NCBI GenBank assembly: GCA_015488275.1
Contig: WFOD01000033.1
Location: 1 to 39,230, forward strand
DNA length: 39,230 nt
Origin: Deltaproteobacteria bacterium
GTDB taxonomy: Bacteria; Desulfobacterota; Desulfobulbia; Desulfobulbales; S012-135
Reading direction: 5' to 3'
The translations under genes were made by a program, and so were the position numbers. Of the stretch, positions 24,752 through 33,582 are shown piece by piece (position 1 is the stretch's first letter; every line of letters starts with the position of its first letter). The notes below the pieces were generated by a model. It ran no database searches. It saw only the letters and a list, made by a program, of their open reading frames with translations, and was not told the origin of the DNA.

Positions 24752-24833
24752 TGGGAAAACATCGAAGAGGCTCCAGAGAGTTGCCGGATTCCTGCAAGTG
24801 TCATTTGCGGTGCAAAAGGTACGAAAGATACTG

Positions 24834-27800
24834 ATGAGCGTTTTCCTGTCGCCCAGGACGCGGAAGGGCGGTTGGCTCGCGCGCGGCGGTCGGGCAGGCG
24901 GCTTCGTGCCGATCTTCCTGCTGTTGTTGCTCCTGCCCACGGCCGCGCTCCGGGTCCAAGCCCAAGGGGAAGCGCCGCAGCCGGGAGACCGTTCCGTGAT
25001 CCGCCTGGCGGCTCCTGCCCTTGACGAGGAGGAGCGGCGTTTTCTCCAAGAGCATCCTGTCATCCGTATCGGCGTCGATCCTGACTATCCCCCTTTTGAC
25101 CGTCTCGCCGCTGACGGGCGCTACGAAGGCATGGGCGCGGACTATTGCCGCCTGGTGGCCGAGCGGTTGGGCGTGCGGTTCAAGGTGGTCCAGGGGCTCG
25201 ACTGGCAGGGCGCGCTTGCCGGGATTCGCGCCGGCGAGGTGGACATGATCCCTGTCATAACGCCGACGCCAGAGCGGCGGGAGTACCTGCTCTTCACCCA
25301 GAGCTATCTCCATTATCCTCTTGTTATCGTCACCAGGAAGGGCGCTTCTCCGGTGACAGGGCTTCACGACTTCATAGGCCGCCGTCTGGGGGTGGTGCGC
25401 GGCTACGCCACGGCCGAGGTCTTGCGGGAGCGCTTTCCCCAGATCGAGCCCTACGAGGTCCCCAACGTGCTGGCCGGCTTGCTGGCCGTGTCCACCGGCC
25501 AAGTGGGAGGTTTTCTCACCGACCTGGCGGTCGCCCTTTATCTGGCCGAGGAACATGCGATCACCAATGTAAAGCCCGCCGCGCCGGCCGGCATCCGGCA
25601 GCCGGGTTTCAGCATGGGGGTGCGGCGGGACTGGCCGCTTCTGGTCTCCATTCTCGACAAGGCCTTGGCCTCCATTTCTCCTGAGGAGCATCGGCGGATC
25701 CGCCAGCGCTGGCTGGGGGATGAGGAGGTCATCGACAAGATGGAGCAGGAGGTCTTGCGCCTCTCCGCAGAGGAGGAGCGGTGGCTGCAAGAGCATCCCA
25801 CGCTCCGGCTCGGGGTGGATCCCGCGTGGCCGCCGTTTGAGTTCTTCGACCAGGCCGGGGTGTACAGCGGCATCGCCGCTGATTACGTCGCCGCCCTTTC
25901 CGACCGGTTGGGCGTGCGCATGACGCCTGTTCCTGGACTTTCGTGGAGCGAAGTGCTGGAGCGGGCCGCCAAGCGGGAGATCGACCTCTTGCCCTGCATC
26001 ACCAGGACCCCGGCCCGTAGCCGTTACCTCCTTTTCACCCGTCCGTATCTCGATCTGCCGATGATCATTGTTACCCGCAGCGATTATCCGTTGGTCAGCG
26101 GCATCAGCGATTTTGCCGACGGCCGGCTCGCCGTGGTGCGGAATTATGTCAGCCATGAACTGCTCCAGCGCGACTATCCCCAAAAAAGGCTTCTTTTGCT
26201 GGAGTCCATTGACGCCGGGCTCGAGGCGGTGGTCGAAGGCCGGGCGGACGGCTTCATCGGTAACATCGCGGCGGTCTCCTACGCCACCGAGCGTTTAGGG
26301 ATGAACGGTCTCAAGGTGGCGGCCGCCACGCCCTATCGTTTTACCTTGGCGATGGCGGTGCGAGACGATTGGCCTGAGTTGGTGGCGATACTTGACCGGG
26401 CCCTGGCCGCCATCCCTAAGGAAGAAAAAGAGCGTTTTTACCAAACCTGGACCAGGGTGCGCGTGGAGCGACGCGTGGATTGGCGGGCCATGCGCCGGAT
26501 CGCCCTGGCCATCGGCGGTGTGGCCCTGCTGCTCATCGGCGCAAGCCTCTACTGGACCAGGCGGTTGGCGGCAGAGGTGAGGGTCCGGCGGCGGGCCGAA
26601 GCCGAACTGCTCAAGCTCACGCGGGCGGTGGAGTTTTCACCCGCCTCGGTGGTGATCACCGATCGCCAGGGCACAATCGAATACGTGAACCCCGCCTTTA
26701 CCGAGGTCACCGGCTACGCCCCCGGCGAGGTGCTCGGGCAAACCCCCAGAATCCTCAAATCGGGACGGCAGGACGAGGCGTTCTACGCCGATCTATGGCA
26801 GACCATCCTCGCTGGCCGGGTATGGCGCGGCGATTTCTGCAACCGCAAGAAGGATGGCAGCGAGTTTTGGGAGTCGGCGGCCATAGCGCCCATTATCGAC
26901 GAGTCTGGCGCGATCACCCACTTTGTGGCCGTCAAGGAGGACATCACCGAACGCAAGCGGGCGGAGGACGAACTGGCCAAGGCCAAGGAGCGGGCCGAGG
27001 CCGCCACCCGCGCCAAGAGTGAGTTCCTTGCCAACATGAGCCATGAGATCCGCACGCCGATGAACGCTATCCTCGGCATGTGTCACCTCTGCTTGCAGAC
27101 CATGCTCTCCGACCGGCAGCGGGACTATTTGGAAAAAATCGAGTTTTCGGCCCGTTCGCTTTTGCGCATCCTCGACGATATCCTTGATTTCTCAAAGATC
27201 GAGGCCGGCAAACTCTCGATGGAGCAAACTGAGTTCCTTCTTGCTGATGTCCTCTCCAACCTGCTCACCATGACCGCCTCGCAGGCCGAGGACAAGGGGC
27301 TTGAGTTTCTCGTCCGTCAGGATCCCGAGGTGCCCGAAGGCCTGGTCGGCGATCCCTTGCGCCTGACCCAGGTGCTGCTCAACCTGGTCAACAACGCCAT
27401 CAAGTTCACCGATCAGGGCGAGGTTGAGCTGGCCATCAGCGCCGAAGAGGTGGGCTCGTCCCAGGCCGTGCTCCGTTTCACGGTGCGCGATACCGGTATC
27501 GGCCTGTCCCCTGCGGAGCAGGAGCGGATCTTTGGCGCCTTTACCCAGGCCGACTCCTCCATCAGCCGGCGCTATGGCGGCACGGGCCTGGGGCTGGTGA
27601 TCTGCCGCCGGCTGGTGCAGATGATGGGGGGGGAGCTGTCGTTGCGCAGCGCCCCGGGACAGGGGGCCACCTTTAGCTTTACCGCGGTCTTTGGCCGGCA
27701 TGACCGGACAAAACGCAGGAGCACGGTGCCTGCTGGCCTGGCCGGAATGCGGGTTCTGGTGGTGGACGACAACGAGTCGGCCCGGCTCACCCTTGCCGAC

Positions 27801-29402
27801 ATGCTGCGCCGCATGGGCTTTGAGGTCCATCTTGCGGCGTCGGGTGGGGAGTGTCTGGCAGAGGTGATGCGGGCGGTGGAGGGCGAGGCGCCCTATGACC
27901 TCCTCTTGCTGGACTACCGCTTGGGAGATGGGGACGGCATTGCGGTTGCCCGACAGCTTCGGGAAAAGGTGGTCGAGGGCCGGCGGCCGCAGATCGTCAT
28001 GATCACTGCCTACGGCGGCGACGATGTGCGGGCCGCGGCCGCCGCTGTTGGCATCCACGCCTTTCTCGCCAAACCGGTGACGCCTTCGTCCTTGCTCGAC
28101 GCCATAGTCACTTCTCTCTGCCGCACAGAGCCTGACGCCGAGGTGTGCGCCTCCCTGGGGCCACGGTCCCAAGCCGTCCTGGCGCCAGGGTTGCGTGGCC
28201 GGCGGGTGTTGGTGGCCGAGGACAACGAGATCAACCGGCAAGTGGCGTCAGAGCTCCTTGCCTCGTGGGGGATGGAGGTGGAATGCGCGGCTGACGGCCG
28301 CGAGGCGGTGCGGTTGGCCTGCAAGCAGCGGTTCGATCTGGCGCTCATGGATATCCAGATGCCCGGAATGGACGGCCTTGCCGCCACCCGCCGCATCCGG
28401 GAGCAAGGCGGCCGTCTCGCCAGGATGCCCATCGTGGCCATGACGGCCCATGCAACCGAAGAGGCCAGGAGGCAATGCCTGGCCGCCGGGATGGACGCCC
28501 ATGTGGTCAAGCCCCTTGATCCGGATGGTTTGCAAGCGGTGTTGCTTGCACTGCTTGGCAACTCTAGCAGTCCGTCGAAAAAGCCATCCCTGGCTTTTTC
28601 GACTACGGTTGGCCAAAGCAGAGCTTCGGCCAACCTTACGAATTCCTTGGCTCTTTCAGAGCCGGTGGAATTCGGCGGCACGTCCCTGTGCCGCACACAG
28701 CCCGTTTTTCAACGGGCTGCTAGGGAGAAGGAGGCCGAGGAGAAGGCCGTTTTGCTCGATTCTGGGGCCGCCTTGCGGCGCTTGGCGGGTAATAGGCGGC
28801 TGTATCATCGTCTCCTTGCCGAGTTTGCGCGGGAACAGCGGGATGCTCCGCATAGGATACGCGCCGCCCTGGCGGCGGAGCGGGAGCGGGCCCGGCGGTT
28901 GGCCCACACCCTGAAGGGGGTGAGCGGCAATATCGGCGCAATGGCGGTGCACCTTCAGGCAAAAAAGGTGGAGGCGGCCATTGTCGAGGAGAACGATAGC
29001 GCTCTCGATCAGGCCCTGCGCGTCTTGCAGGAGATGCTGGCCGCGACCACAGCCGAGATTGCGCGTTATTCGGGAGCGGAAGCGGTGGCGGATCGCCCGG
29101 CAGAGACGGGGCAGGGCGGGGAGGAGGCCGGCGGCCTGCTGCAGGAGCTTGCGCGCCTCCAGCGGCTGGTCGAACTCCATGATCTGGAGGCGGAAGAGAC
29201 CTTTTTGCGCTTGGAGCCCCAGATGCAAAGACATTGCGCAAGCGAGTGCCAACGGCTGCGCCAGGCCCTTGCCCAGCTCGACTTTGCCGCCGCTGAGGCG
29301 ATCCTCAGGGAGATCGTTCTCCGCCAAACGGCGGAGGAAGCCAATCATCACCATCAGGAAGAAGAGGACATGTCCCATGAGCCAGCGGATTCTCATCGTT
29401 GA
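24834..29402 (+). CDS. BvgS/EvgS-type hybrid sensor histidine kinase containing an in-frame mobile element
   Basis: A protein of 1522 residues from the ATG at 24834, chosen over GTG 24798 because the signal peptide (FVPIFLLLLLLPTAALRVQA) fits it. Order: two periplasmic SBP_bac_3 solute-binding domains (about 72-295 and 320-545), a membrane helix (about 556-578), PAS-PAC (about 595-715), HisKA with phospho-acceptor His737 in NMSHEIRTPMN, an HATPase (about 850-965), two receivers (VLVVDDNES about 972; VLVAEDNEIN about 1122, Asp in LMDIQMPGMDG), and a C-terminal HPt domain with the His in RLAHTLKGVSGN (about 1357). Residues about 1244-1296, between receiver 2 and HPt, are encoded by the 152-bp element. 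It probably senses a small amino-acid-like ligand and relays to the overlapping partner gene. Confidence 0.93.
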   Translation: MSVFLSPRTRKGGWLARGGRAGGFVPIFLLLLLLPTAALRVQAQGEAPQPGDRSVIRLAAPALDEEERRFLQEHPVIRIGVDPDYPPFDRLAADGRYEGMGADYCRLVAERLGVRFKVVQGLDWQGALAGIRAGEVDMIPVITPTPERREYLLFTQSYLHYPLVIVTRKGASPVTGLHDFIGRRLGVVRGYATAEVLRERFPQIEPYEVPNVLAGLLAVSTGQVGGFLTDLAVALYLAEEHAITNVKPAAPAGIRQPGFSMGVRRDWPLLVSILDKALASISPEEHRRIRQRWLGDEEVIDKMEQEVLRLSAEEERWLQEHPTLRLGVDPAWPPFEFFDQAGVYSGIAADYVAALSDRLGVRMTPVPGLSWSEVLERAAKREIDLLPCITRTPARSRYLLFTRPYLDLPMIIVTRSDYPLVSGISDFADGRLAVVRNYVSHELLQRDYPQKRLLLLESIDAGLEAVVEGRADGFIGNIAAVSYATERLGMNGLKVAAATPYRFTLAMAVRDDWPELVAILDRALAAIPKEEKERFYQTWTRVRVERRVDWRAMRRIALAIGGVALLLIGASLYWTRRLAAEVRVRRRAEAELLKLTRAVEFSPASVVITDRQGTIEYVNPAFTEVTGYAPGEVLGQTPRILKSGRQDEAFYADLWQTILAGRVWRGDFCNRKKDGSEFWESAAIAPIIDESGAITHFVAVKEDITERKRAEDELAKAKERAEAATRAKSEFLANMSHEIRTPMNAILGMCHLCLQTMLSDRQRDYLEKIEFSARSLLRILDDILDFSKIEAGKLSMEQTEFLLADVLSNLLTMTASQAEDKGLEFLVRQDPEVPEGLVGDPLRLTQVLLNLVNNAIKFTDQGEVELAISAEEVGSSQAVLRFTVRDTGIGLSPAEQERIFGAFTQADSSISRRYGGTGLGLVICRRLVQMMGGELSLRSAPGQGATFSFTAVFGRHDRTKRRSTVPAGLAGMRVLVVDDNESARLTLADMLRRMGFEVHLAASGGECLAEVMRAVEGEAPYDLLLLDYRLGDGDGIAVARQLREKVVEGRRPQIVMITAYGGDDVRAAAAAVGIHAFLAKPVTPSSLLDAIVTSLCRTEPDAEVCASLGPRSQAVLAPGLRGRRVLVAEDNEINRQVASELLASWGMEVECAADGREAVRLACKQRFDLALMDIQMPGMDGLAATRRIREQGGRLARMPIVAMTAHATEEARRQCLAAGMDAHVVKPLDPDGLQAVLLALLGNSSSPSKKPSLAFSTTVGQSRASANLTNSLALSEPVEFGGTSLCRTQPVFQRAAREKEAEEKAVLLDSGAALRRLAGNRRLYHRLLAEFAREQRDAPHRIRAALAAERERARRLAHTLKGVSGNIGAMAVHLQAKKVEAAIVEENDSALDQALRVLQEMLAATTAEIARYSGAEAVADRPAETGQGGEEAGGLLQELARLQRLVELHDLEAEETFLRLEPQMQRHCASECQRLRQALAQLDFAAAEAILREIVLRQTAEEANHHHQEEEDMSHEPADSHR
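28568..28719 (-). mobile_element. 152-bp hairpin element, complete copy inside the hybrid kinase gene, CTAG duplication
   Basis: An inverted copy of the 17697 element with exactly the same length and about a dozen differences by eye. It is flanked by CTAG at 28564-28567 and 28720-28723. Element plus one duplication is 156 bp, or 52 codons, so the reading frame continues with no stop and yields an interdomain linker. Its internal hairpins are all preserved, including a paired change in the GTCGAAAAAGCC/GGCTTTTTCGAC stem. Confidence 0.88.
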
Positions 29403-30468
29403 CGATTCCTCCAGTGATCTCAAGATGCTTGCCAACGTTCTGCGGGACGAGTTTGCGGTGAGCCTGGCCTCCAGCGGCCGTGAGGCCCTGGAACTGGCCG
29501 TGCGGGAGCCGCCGGATCTCTTGCTGCTGGACATTCTCATGCCAGACATGGACGGCTTTGCCGTGCTCGACGCCTGGCTGGCCCAGGAGGTGACCCGCGG
29601 TATTCCAGTGATCTTCCTCACCGTGCTCGAGGCCGTGGAGGACAAGATTCGCGGCCTGGCGGCCGGCGCGGTGGACTATATCACCAAACCCTTCGAACCC
29701 CTGGAGGTCAAGGCCAGGGTGCGGGTGCACCTCGCCTTGCGGCGGGCCTTAAGGCAGCTTGAGGAGCAGAACGAGGAGTTGCGCCGCGCGGCGCGGTTGC
29801 GCGAAGAGGTGGAGGCCATTGCCCGGCACGATCTGAAAAATCCCTTGCACACCATTCTCTGCGCCACGGATCTTGTGCCCCTGCACGGCCCCCTCACCCC
29901 GGAGCAGCGGGAAGACCTGGCCACCGTGCAGCGGGCCGCGGTCACCATTCTCGATATCATCAACCGGTATTTTGATCTCTTCCGCATCGAGCACGGCCTG
30001 TACCGCTTTGAGCCGGTGGAGGTGGATCTCGTGGCCGTGGCCAGACGGGTGGTTAAGGACATCAATGGCCTGTTCCAGCAAAAGGGGCTTCGTATCGACT
30101 TGCGTTTCCGCGACGCTCCCCTTGCCGAGGACGACCGGCTTTTTGTGCGGGGTGAAGAAACCCTTTGTTATTCGCTTCTGGCCAACCTGGTGAAAAACGC
30201 AATGGAGGCCTCTCCCCCCAACGCCTTGATTCTCATCGCTTTTGATGAAGAAGAGGGACGTCCCACGGTGCGCATCACCAACGAAGGCGAGGTGCCCGAG
30301 GAGATGCGGCCTCGCTTTTTCGCCAAGTTCGCCACGGCCGGCAAGGAGCATGGCACCGGCCTGGGCACCTATTCCGCCCGCCGGATCGCCGAACTGCTGG
30401 GAGGTTCGGTGGAACTGCTGACCGATGTGCCCGGCCGGACAACGGTTCGCGTCCAGCTCTGCAAATGA
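29377..30468 (+). CDS. Response regulator-histidine kinase hybrid
   Basis: A 363-residue cytoplasmic protein. The N-terminal receiver (RILIVDDSSSDLKMLANVL; phospho-acceptor Asp about residue 52 in LLLLDILMPDMDG; KPFEPLEV) is joined by a coiled-coil helix to a kinase core with phospho-acceptor motif IARHDLKNPLHTI and an HATPase (NLVKNAMEASP, then GTGLGTYSARRIAELLGG). There is no membrane segment. The start ATG lies inside the 3' end of the hybrid kinase gene, a 26-bp overlap in another frame, so the two are coupled. The receiver is a natural target for the upstream HPt domain. No DNA-binding or GGDEF output is present in either protein. Confidence 0.92.
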   Translation: MSQRILIVDDSSSDLKMLANVLRDEFAVSLASSGREALELAVREPPDLLLLDILMPDMDGFAVLDAWLAQEVTRGIPVIFLTVLEAVEDKIRGLAAGAVDYITKPFEPLEVKARVRVHLALRRALRQLEEQNEELRRAARLREEVEAIARHDLKNPLHTILCATDLVPLHGPLTPEQREDLATVQRAAVTILDIINRYFDLFRIEHGLYRFEPVEVDLVAVARRVVKDINGLFQQKGLRIDLRFRDAPLAEDDRLFVRGEETLCYSLLANLVKNAMEASPPNALILIAFDEEEGRPTVRITNEGEVPEEMRPRFFAKFATAGKEHGTGLGTYSARRIAELLGGSVELLTDVPGRTTVRVQLCK

Positions 30469-30491
30469 GCGGGGCAGGGGCGCGCGGACGC

Positions 30492-30536
30492 GCGGCACGT
30501 CCCTGTGCCGCATCCAGCCCGTTTTGCAACGGGCTG
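30492..30536 (-). repeat. Partial hairpin element (two hairpins) at the end of the minor pilin gene
   Basis: It contains the GCGGCAC/GTGCCGC hairpin (30492-30511) and the 22-bp palindrome (30515-30536). The remaining three hairpins are absent. It is followed by TTAA at 30537-30540, whose TTA is the stop codon of the minus-strand PilX-like gene. No matching left-hand duplication is seen. Confidence 0.75.
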
Positions 30537-31961
30537 TTAATAACGGGTGGGCGTGCCGGCGTTGAAGTTGAACCGGATCGCGAGATCCTGGACTTCGGAT
30601 TTGCTGAAGGCGGTGCCGCCAAGGGCGTGGAGGCCGATTTCGTCTGGCAGGCGGGTGGAGAAGTTCTCCGAAGTCAGGCTGGTGTCCACGATGCAGGAGC
30701 AGTCGCCGGCCGCTGAGCAGTCGTTCGCGGAATCGCAGCCGCTCCACTGGACGAGGGAGAAGTCGGAATAGTCCCAACTGATGGTCCCGTAGCTGTAGCT
30801 CGTATCGGCGTAATAGGCGGTGATGAGGTTCTCCCGCACCCCTGGGCTCTGGTATTGCTCCTGGACCCGGATGATGAGGGAGGTCGGATTGTCGAAATCG
30901 CTGCCGAGCAGCAGGGCGCTTGGCGCTGGGATCATCTCGAGCACGGTCTTGACCCCAGCCTCCTGTTTCCAGAGCATGAGATACTGGGCGCCGCTGCTGA
31001 AGCTCACCGGATCGCCGTCCCGATCGACAAAGGAGGGCAGCGTCCCCCCTGAGCCCACGTCCACCAGGGAATATCCGTAAAACTCGTCGTTCGATGGATC
31101 GGTGTCGTGATCGGTATCGAGACGGAAGGAGATGCCGGTCACCACGTCGTCGGCGGTCAGGTTGAACTTGGCCTGGATTTCGTAGGTGAGGAGGTTGTCG
31201 CTGTGGAGCCAGACATCAAGGAGGTCGGGCAACGAGGAGGATGAGTTGTTCCAGTCGAAGCTCACGGTCACCGGCGTGCTTCCTTTCATGAGCAAGGTGT
31301 CGCCGCTGACCTGCGGCGAGCCGGTGGTGTTCCAGTCGTCGGGATCGAGTTGGCTCGATCCCGGGCTCGCGGTGGTAAAGGGGATCGGCGTGCCGCTCGC
31401 TCCGCCGGGCGGCCGGTAGACGTTGATTTCGTAGATTACCGCCCGGCTGGCGCTGGCCGTGGTATCGCCCGTGCTGGTCAAGGTGTAGAGATAATCGCTG
31501 TAGGTGAGGTCAAGGGTGAAGGTCGAGCCGTCGGCAAGGGTGAAGGTTTGGTCGTCCAGGCTTGCCACCAGGGCGGTCCGCTGGGCGTCCGTGGGGGGAG
31601 AGCCGCCGCCGTATTCGAGATCGACGATCTGCTTGATGGCGTACCGGCCTCCGGCCTCGGCAAGATAGTAGGCGCGGATGAAGTCGGTGGAGCCGGTCTG
31701 GAGCACCAAGGAGCTTGTGGAAAACAGGCTCATGGCCGCGCCCAGGGTGGCGACCACGGTGAGGCCGATGACGAGCACCACGAGGACCGAGCCGGATTGG
31801 TCCCGCAGGTGGCGGCCTCTGCCGCCAGACGCGGGGCCGTGATGGCCGAACAAAGGACCCGGAGGCGAATTCACCGACGGGATCGGCGCGCCACATGCTG
31901 GCTGGAGGGGGTCAGTGGATGTTGCGGGGCCGGATACGGGCTGTAAAGGTCGCTTGTTCAT
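30537..31961 (-). CDS. PilX/MshP-like minor pilin with large C-terminal domain
   Basis: A 474-residue protein from the ATG at 31961; an upstream extension overlaps the preceding gene and looks spurious. After about 50 proline-rich residues comes QSGSVLVVLVIGLTVVATLGAAMSLFSTSS and FIRAYYLAEAGGRYAIKQ, the PilX/MshP N-terminal pattern. The remaining 370 residues are Ser/Thr/Asp-rich and probably beta-sheet (FDWNNSSSSLPDLLDVWLHSD, RLDTDHDTDPSNDEF, FVDRDGDPVSF), with a cysteine cluster near the C-terminus (CDSANDCSAAGDCSC). This may be an adhesive or tip domain, which is inference. Its 5' end overlaps the previous pilin gene by 50 bp. The stop coincides with a hairpin element. Confidence 0.75.
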   Translation of the reverse strand: MNKRPLQPVSGPATSTDPLQPACGAPIPSVNSPPGPLFGHHGPASGGRGRHLRDQSGSVLVVLVIGLTVVATLGAAMSLFSTSSLVLQTGSTDFIRAYYLAEAGGRYAIKQIVDLEYGGGSPPTDAQRTALVASLDDQTFTLADGSTFTLDLTYSDYLYTLTSTGDTTASASRAVIYEINVYRPPGGASGTPIPFTTASPGSSQLDPDDWNTTGSPQVSGDTLLMKGSTPVTVSFDWNNSSSSLPDLLDVWLHSDNLLTYEIQAKFNLTADDVVTGISFRLDTDHDTDPSNDEFYGYSLVDVGSGGTLPSFVDRDGDPVSFSSGAQYLMLWKQEAGVKTVLEMIPAPSALLLGSDFDNPTSLIIRVQEQYQSPGVRENLITAYYADTSYSYGTISWDYSDFSLVQWSGCDSANDCSAAGDCSCIVDTSLTSENFSTRLPDEIGLHALGGTAFSKSEVQDLAIRFNFNAGTPTRY

Positions 31962-32469
31962 TGTCTGCCGCCTGGACGCTGAGGCTGATGGCGATGATCT
32001 TGGAGGTGGTGGTCCATGTGGAAGAGGGAGTGGAATCGTTGTAGCTGTCGTAGTAGGAAAGCGTGAAGTTGGTGACCTGGTCGAGGAGAATGTCCTGGGT
32101 GCTCCCATCGTCCATGATCAGGGTCGAGCCGTTCAAGGAGACTTGGTAGCTTTTGGGCTGCGGCGAGGCTGGCGTGCCGTGCAGGGAGGTGAAGTTGATC
32201 GACGTGGCGGTGCCGCTCGTCACCGTGCTGATGTTCAGCCCTTCCTTGATGAGCCGCAAAAGGGCGATTTGCGCCTTGCCCACGGCTTCGGAGTTGGCCC
32301 GGGCGAAGACAAAGCCGCGCGTGACCTCCTGGATGGCGGACACGCTCACCACGGCGGCGATTCCCACCACGATCAGGACGAGGATCACTTCCAACAGGGT
32401 GAAGCCAGCCGTTGTGTCCGTGGCGGCGGCAGGCCGACAGGCTCGTATGTTGGCAGGACAAGACGGCAT
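31912..32469 (-). CDS. Type IV minor pilin (MshO/PilW-like)
   Basis: A 185-residue prepilin with a long leader of about 21 residues and a cleavage/methylation site at TAG-FTLLEVILVLIVVGIAAVVSV (Glu5 present). The globular part has LLRLIKEGLNISTV and a beta-rich end (FTLSYYDSYNDST, IIAISLSVQAADNEQATFTARIRPRNIH), as in MshO or PilW. It sits 5 bp after the next pilin gene upstream, within an operon of four prepilin-like genes running from 33370 to 30537. Confidence 0.85.
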   Translation of the reverse strand: MPSCPANIRACRPAAATDTTAGFTLLEVILVLIVVGIAAVVSVSAIQEVTRGFVFARANSEAVGKAQIALLRLIKEGLNISTVTSGTATSINFTSLHGTPASPQPKSYQVSLNGSTLIMDDGSTQDILLDQVTNFTLSYYDSYNDSTPSSTWTTTSKIIAISLSVQAADNEQATFTARIRPRNIH

Positions 32470-32474
32470 GGCGG

Positions 32475-32909
32475 TCAGCGGTCTGTGAAGATGGAGGTGA
32501 CACGCACGCCGCTGGCGTCCGCGATGGTCACCTTGAGGATCTCGGTGGTTGATGAACTCTGTTCGGTATTGCTGGCGTTGAATTGGATGAAACCGTTGGC
32601 CAGCACGCTATAGACTCCGTAGTCGTTGTTCTGGTCCGTGCCGGCAAGGCCGATGGCGTTTCGGAAGGCCGTCAGGTCCACGGTGGTGTTGTTGTCCCAC
32701 GCCGTGTTGCGCCGCTCTTCATAGTCGGCGGTGATATGCTCCATTACCTTATAGATGGAGAGGGTGTCTTGAAATTGTTCGATGGGGCGTATGCCGTGCA
32801 CCATCGAAGTGGTGAGATACGGCGCCAGGGTGACGGCCAGGATCGCGCCCAGGATCAGGACGATCACGGCCTCCAGCAGGGTGAATCCGTTGTCGCGCAA
32901 GCCTCTCAT
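32475..32909 (-). CDS. Type IV minor pilin (MshD-like)
   Basis: A 144-residue prepilin with a short leader and cleavage site DNG-FTLLEAVIVLILGAILAVTLAPYL. The C-terminal part (YGVYSVLANGFIQFN, STTEILKVTIADASGVRVTSIFTDR) is short and beta-rich. The ATG overlaps the stop of the upstream GspH-like gene (ATGA). Subfamily naming is by order and size only. Confidence 0.8.
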   Translation of the reverse strand: MRGLRDNGFTLLEAVIVLILGAILAVTLAPYLTTSMVHGIRPIEQFQDTLSIYKVMEHITADYEERRNTAWDNNTTVDLTAFRNAIGLAGTDQNNDYGVYSVLANGFIQFNASNTEQSSSTTEILKVTIADASGVRVTSIFTDR

Positions 32910-33370
32910 GGGATGAAGCCCGTTTTGCGGGTCACGGTGATGGTGCGGCTGTTGGCGCCGTCTGAGATGGAGATGGAGATGGTGGTTGGGCCGGGGCTGC
33001 CCCAGCTATCAAAGGTCACGGCGGTGATCGATGAAGGGTTGACCGAAAGGGTGAGGCCAGAGGCCAGGTTCATGGTGGGAGAGTCGGTCCCCGGCAGGTT
33101 GATGGCCGCAGTGGTGCCGCCTGTTTGCAGGGTATAACTGGTGCTTCCCAGGCCGATGCCCCACGTGTTGGTGTCGTTCATCGCCCGTACTTGGGCGAAC
33201 CGCAGATGGCTTTTCATGAGAGCCGTTGCCGCCGCCACCTTGGTGTCCGCCGTGCCGCCGGCAAAGGTGGCCACCGCGGCGACGATGGCGAGCAGGATGA
33301 GCACGGCGATAATCTCGATGAGGGTGAAGCCGTTCTGCCGCGAAGTGGGGGGTAAGCGGGATGCGTTCAT
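32906..33370 (-). CDS. GspH/FimT/MshC-like minor pilin
   Basis: A 154-residue prepilin from the ATG at 33370, chosen because GGGAAAAAGG precedes it. An ATG at 33388 is too close to the -10-like TATACT (33396-33401). The leader ends RQNG and is followed by FTLIEIIAVLILLAIVAAVATFA. The body follows the GspH pattern: MKSHLRFAQVRAMNDTNTWGIGLGSTSYTLQ. It is the first gene of the minus-strand minor-pilin operon and is divergent from the major pilin gene. Confidence 0.85.
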   Translation of the reverse strand: MNASRLPPTSRQNGFTLIEIIAVLILLAIVAAVATFAGGTADTKVAAATALMKSHLRFAQVRAMNDTNTWGIGLGSTSYTLQTGGTTAAINLPGTDSPTMNLASGLTLSVNPSSITAVTFDSWGSPGPTTISISISDGANSRTITVTRKTGFIP

Positions 33371-33395
33371 GCCTTTTTCCCGTTTCATTCTTTAT

Positions 33396-33495
33396 AGTAT
33401 AGCATAGATTTTTTTGTGTTTTTTTGTGAATTGCTTGGGTATTGGGCTGGAATTTTCTATAATAAAAGTCAGGCGAATAATAAAAGTCAGGCGAA
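33396..33495. promoter_or_regulatory. Divergent pilin promoter region with 18-bp tandem repeat
   Basis: An AT-rich block in GC-rich DNA. For the plus-strand pilin, TTGGGT (33435-33440), 17 bp and TATAAT (33458-33463). For the minus-strand operon, TATACT at 33396-33401 without a clear -35 box. An 18-bp unit starting TAATAAAAGTCAGG occurs twice in direct tandem (33460-33477, 33478-33495). It overlaps the plus -10 box and start region and may be a binding site. Confidence 0.5.
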
Positions 33496-33582
33496 ACAGG
33501 ATCGTGCTTACGCCCTGGCGCGCCCAGGGCGGCTGGTCGAACTTCCGATGATCACTAACTGTTAACGAGGAGGCTCTTGGCA

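Noticed and set aside
33478-33495. CRISPR-like repeats near the pilin promoter
   Set aside because: Only two adjacent 18-bp units without spacers; no cas genes anywhere in the window.
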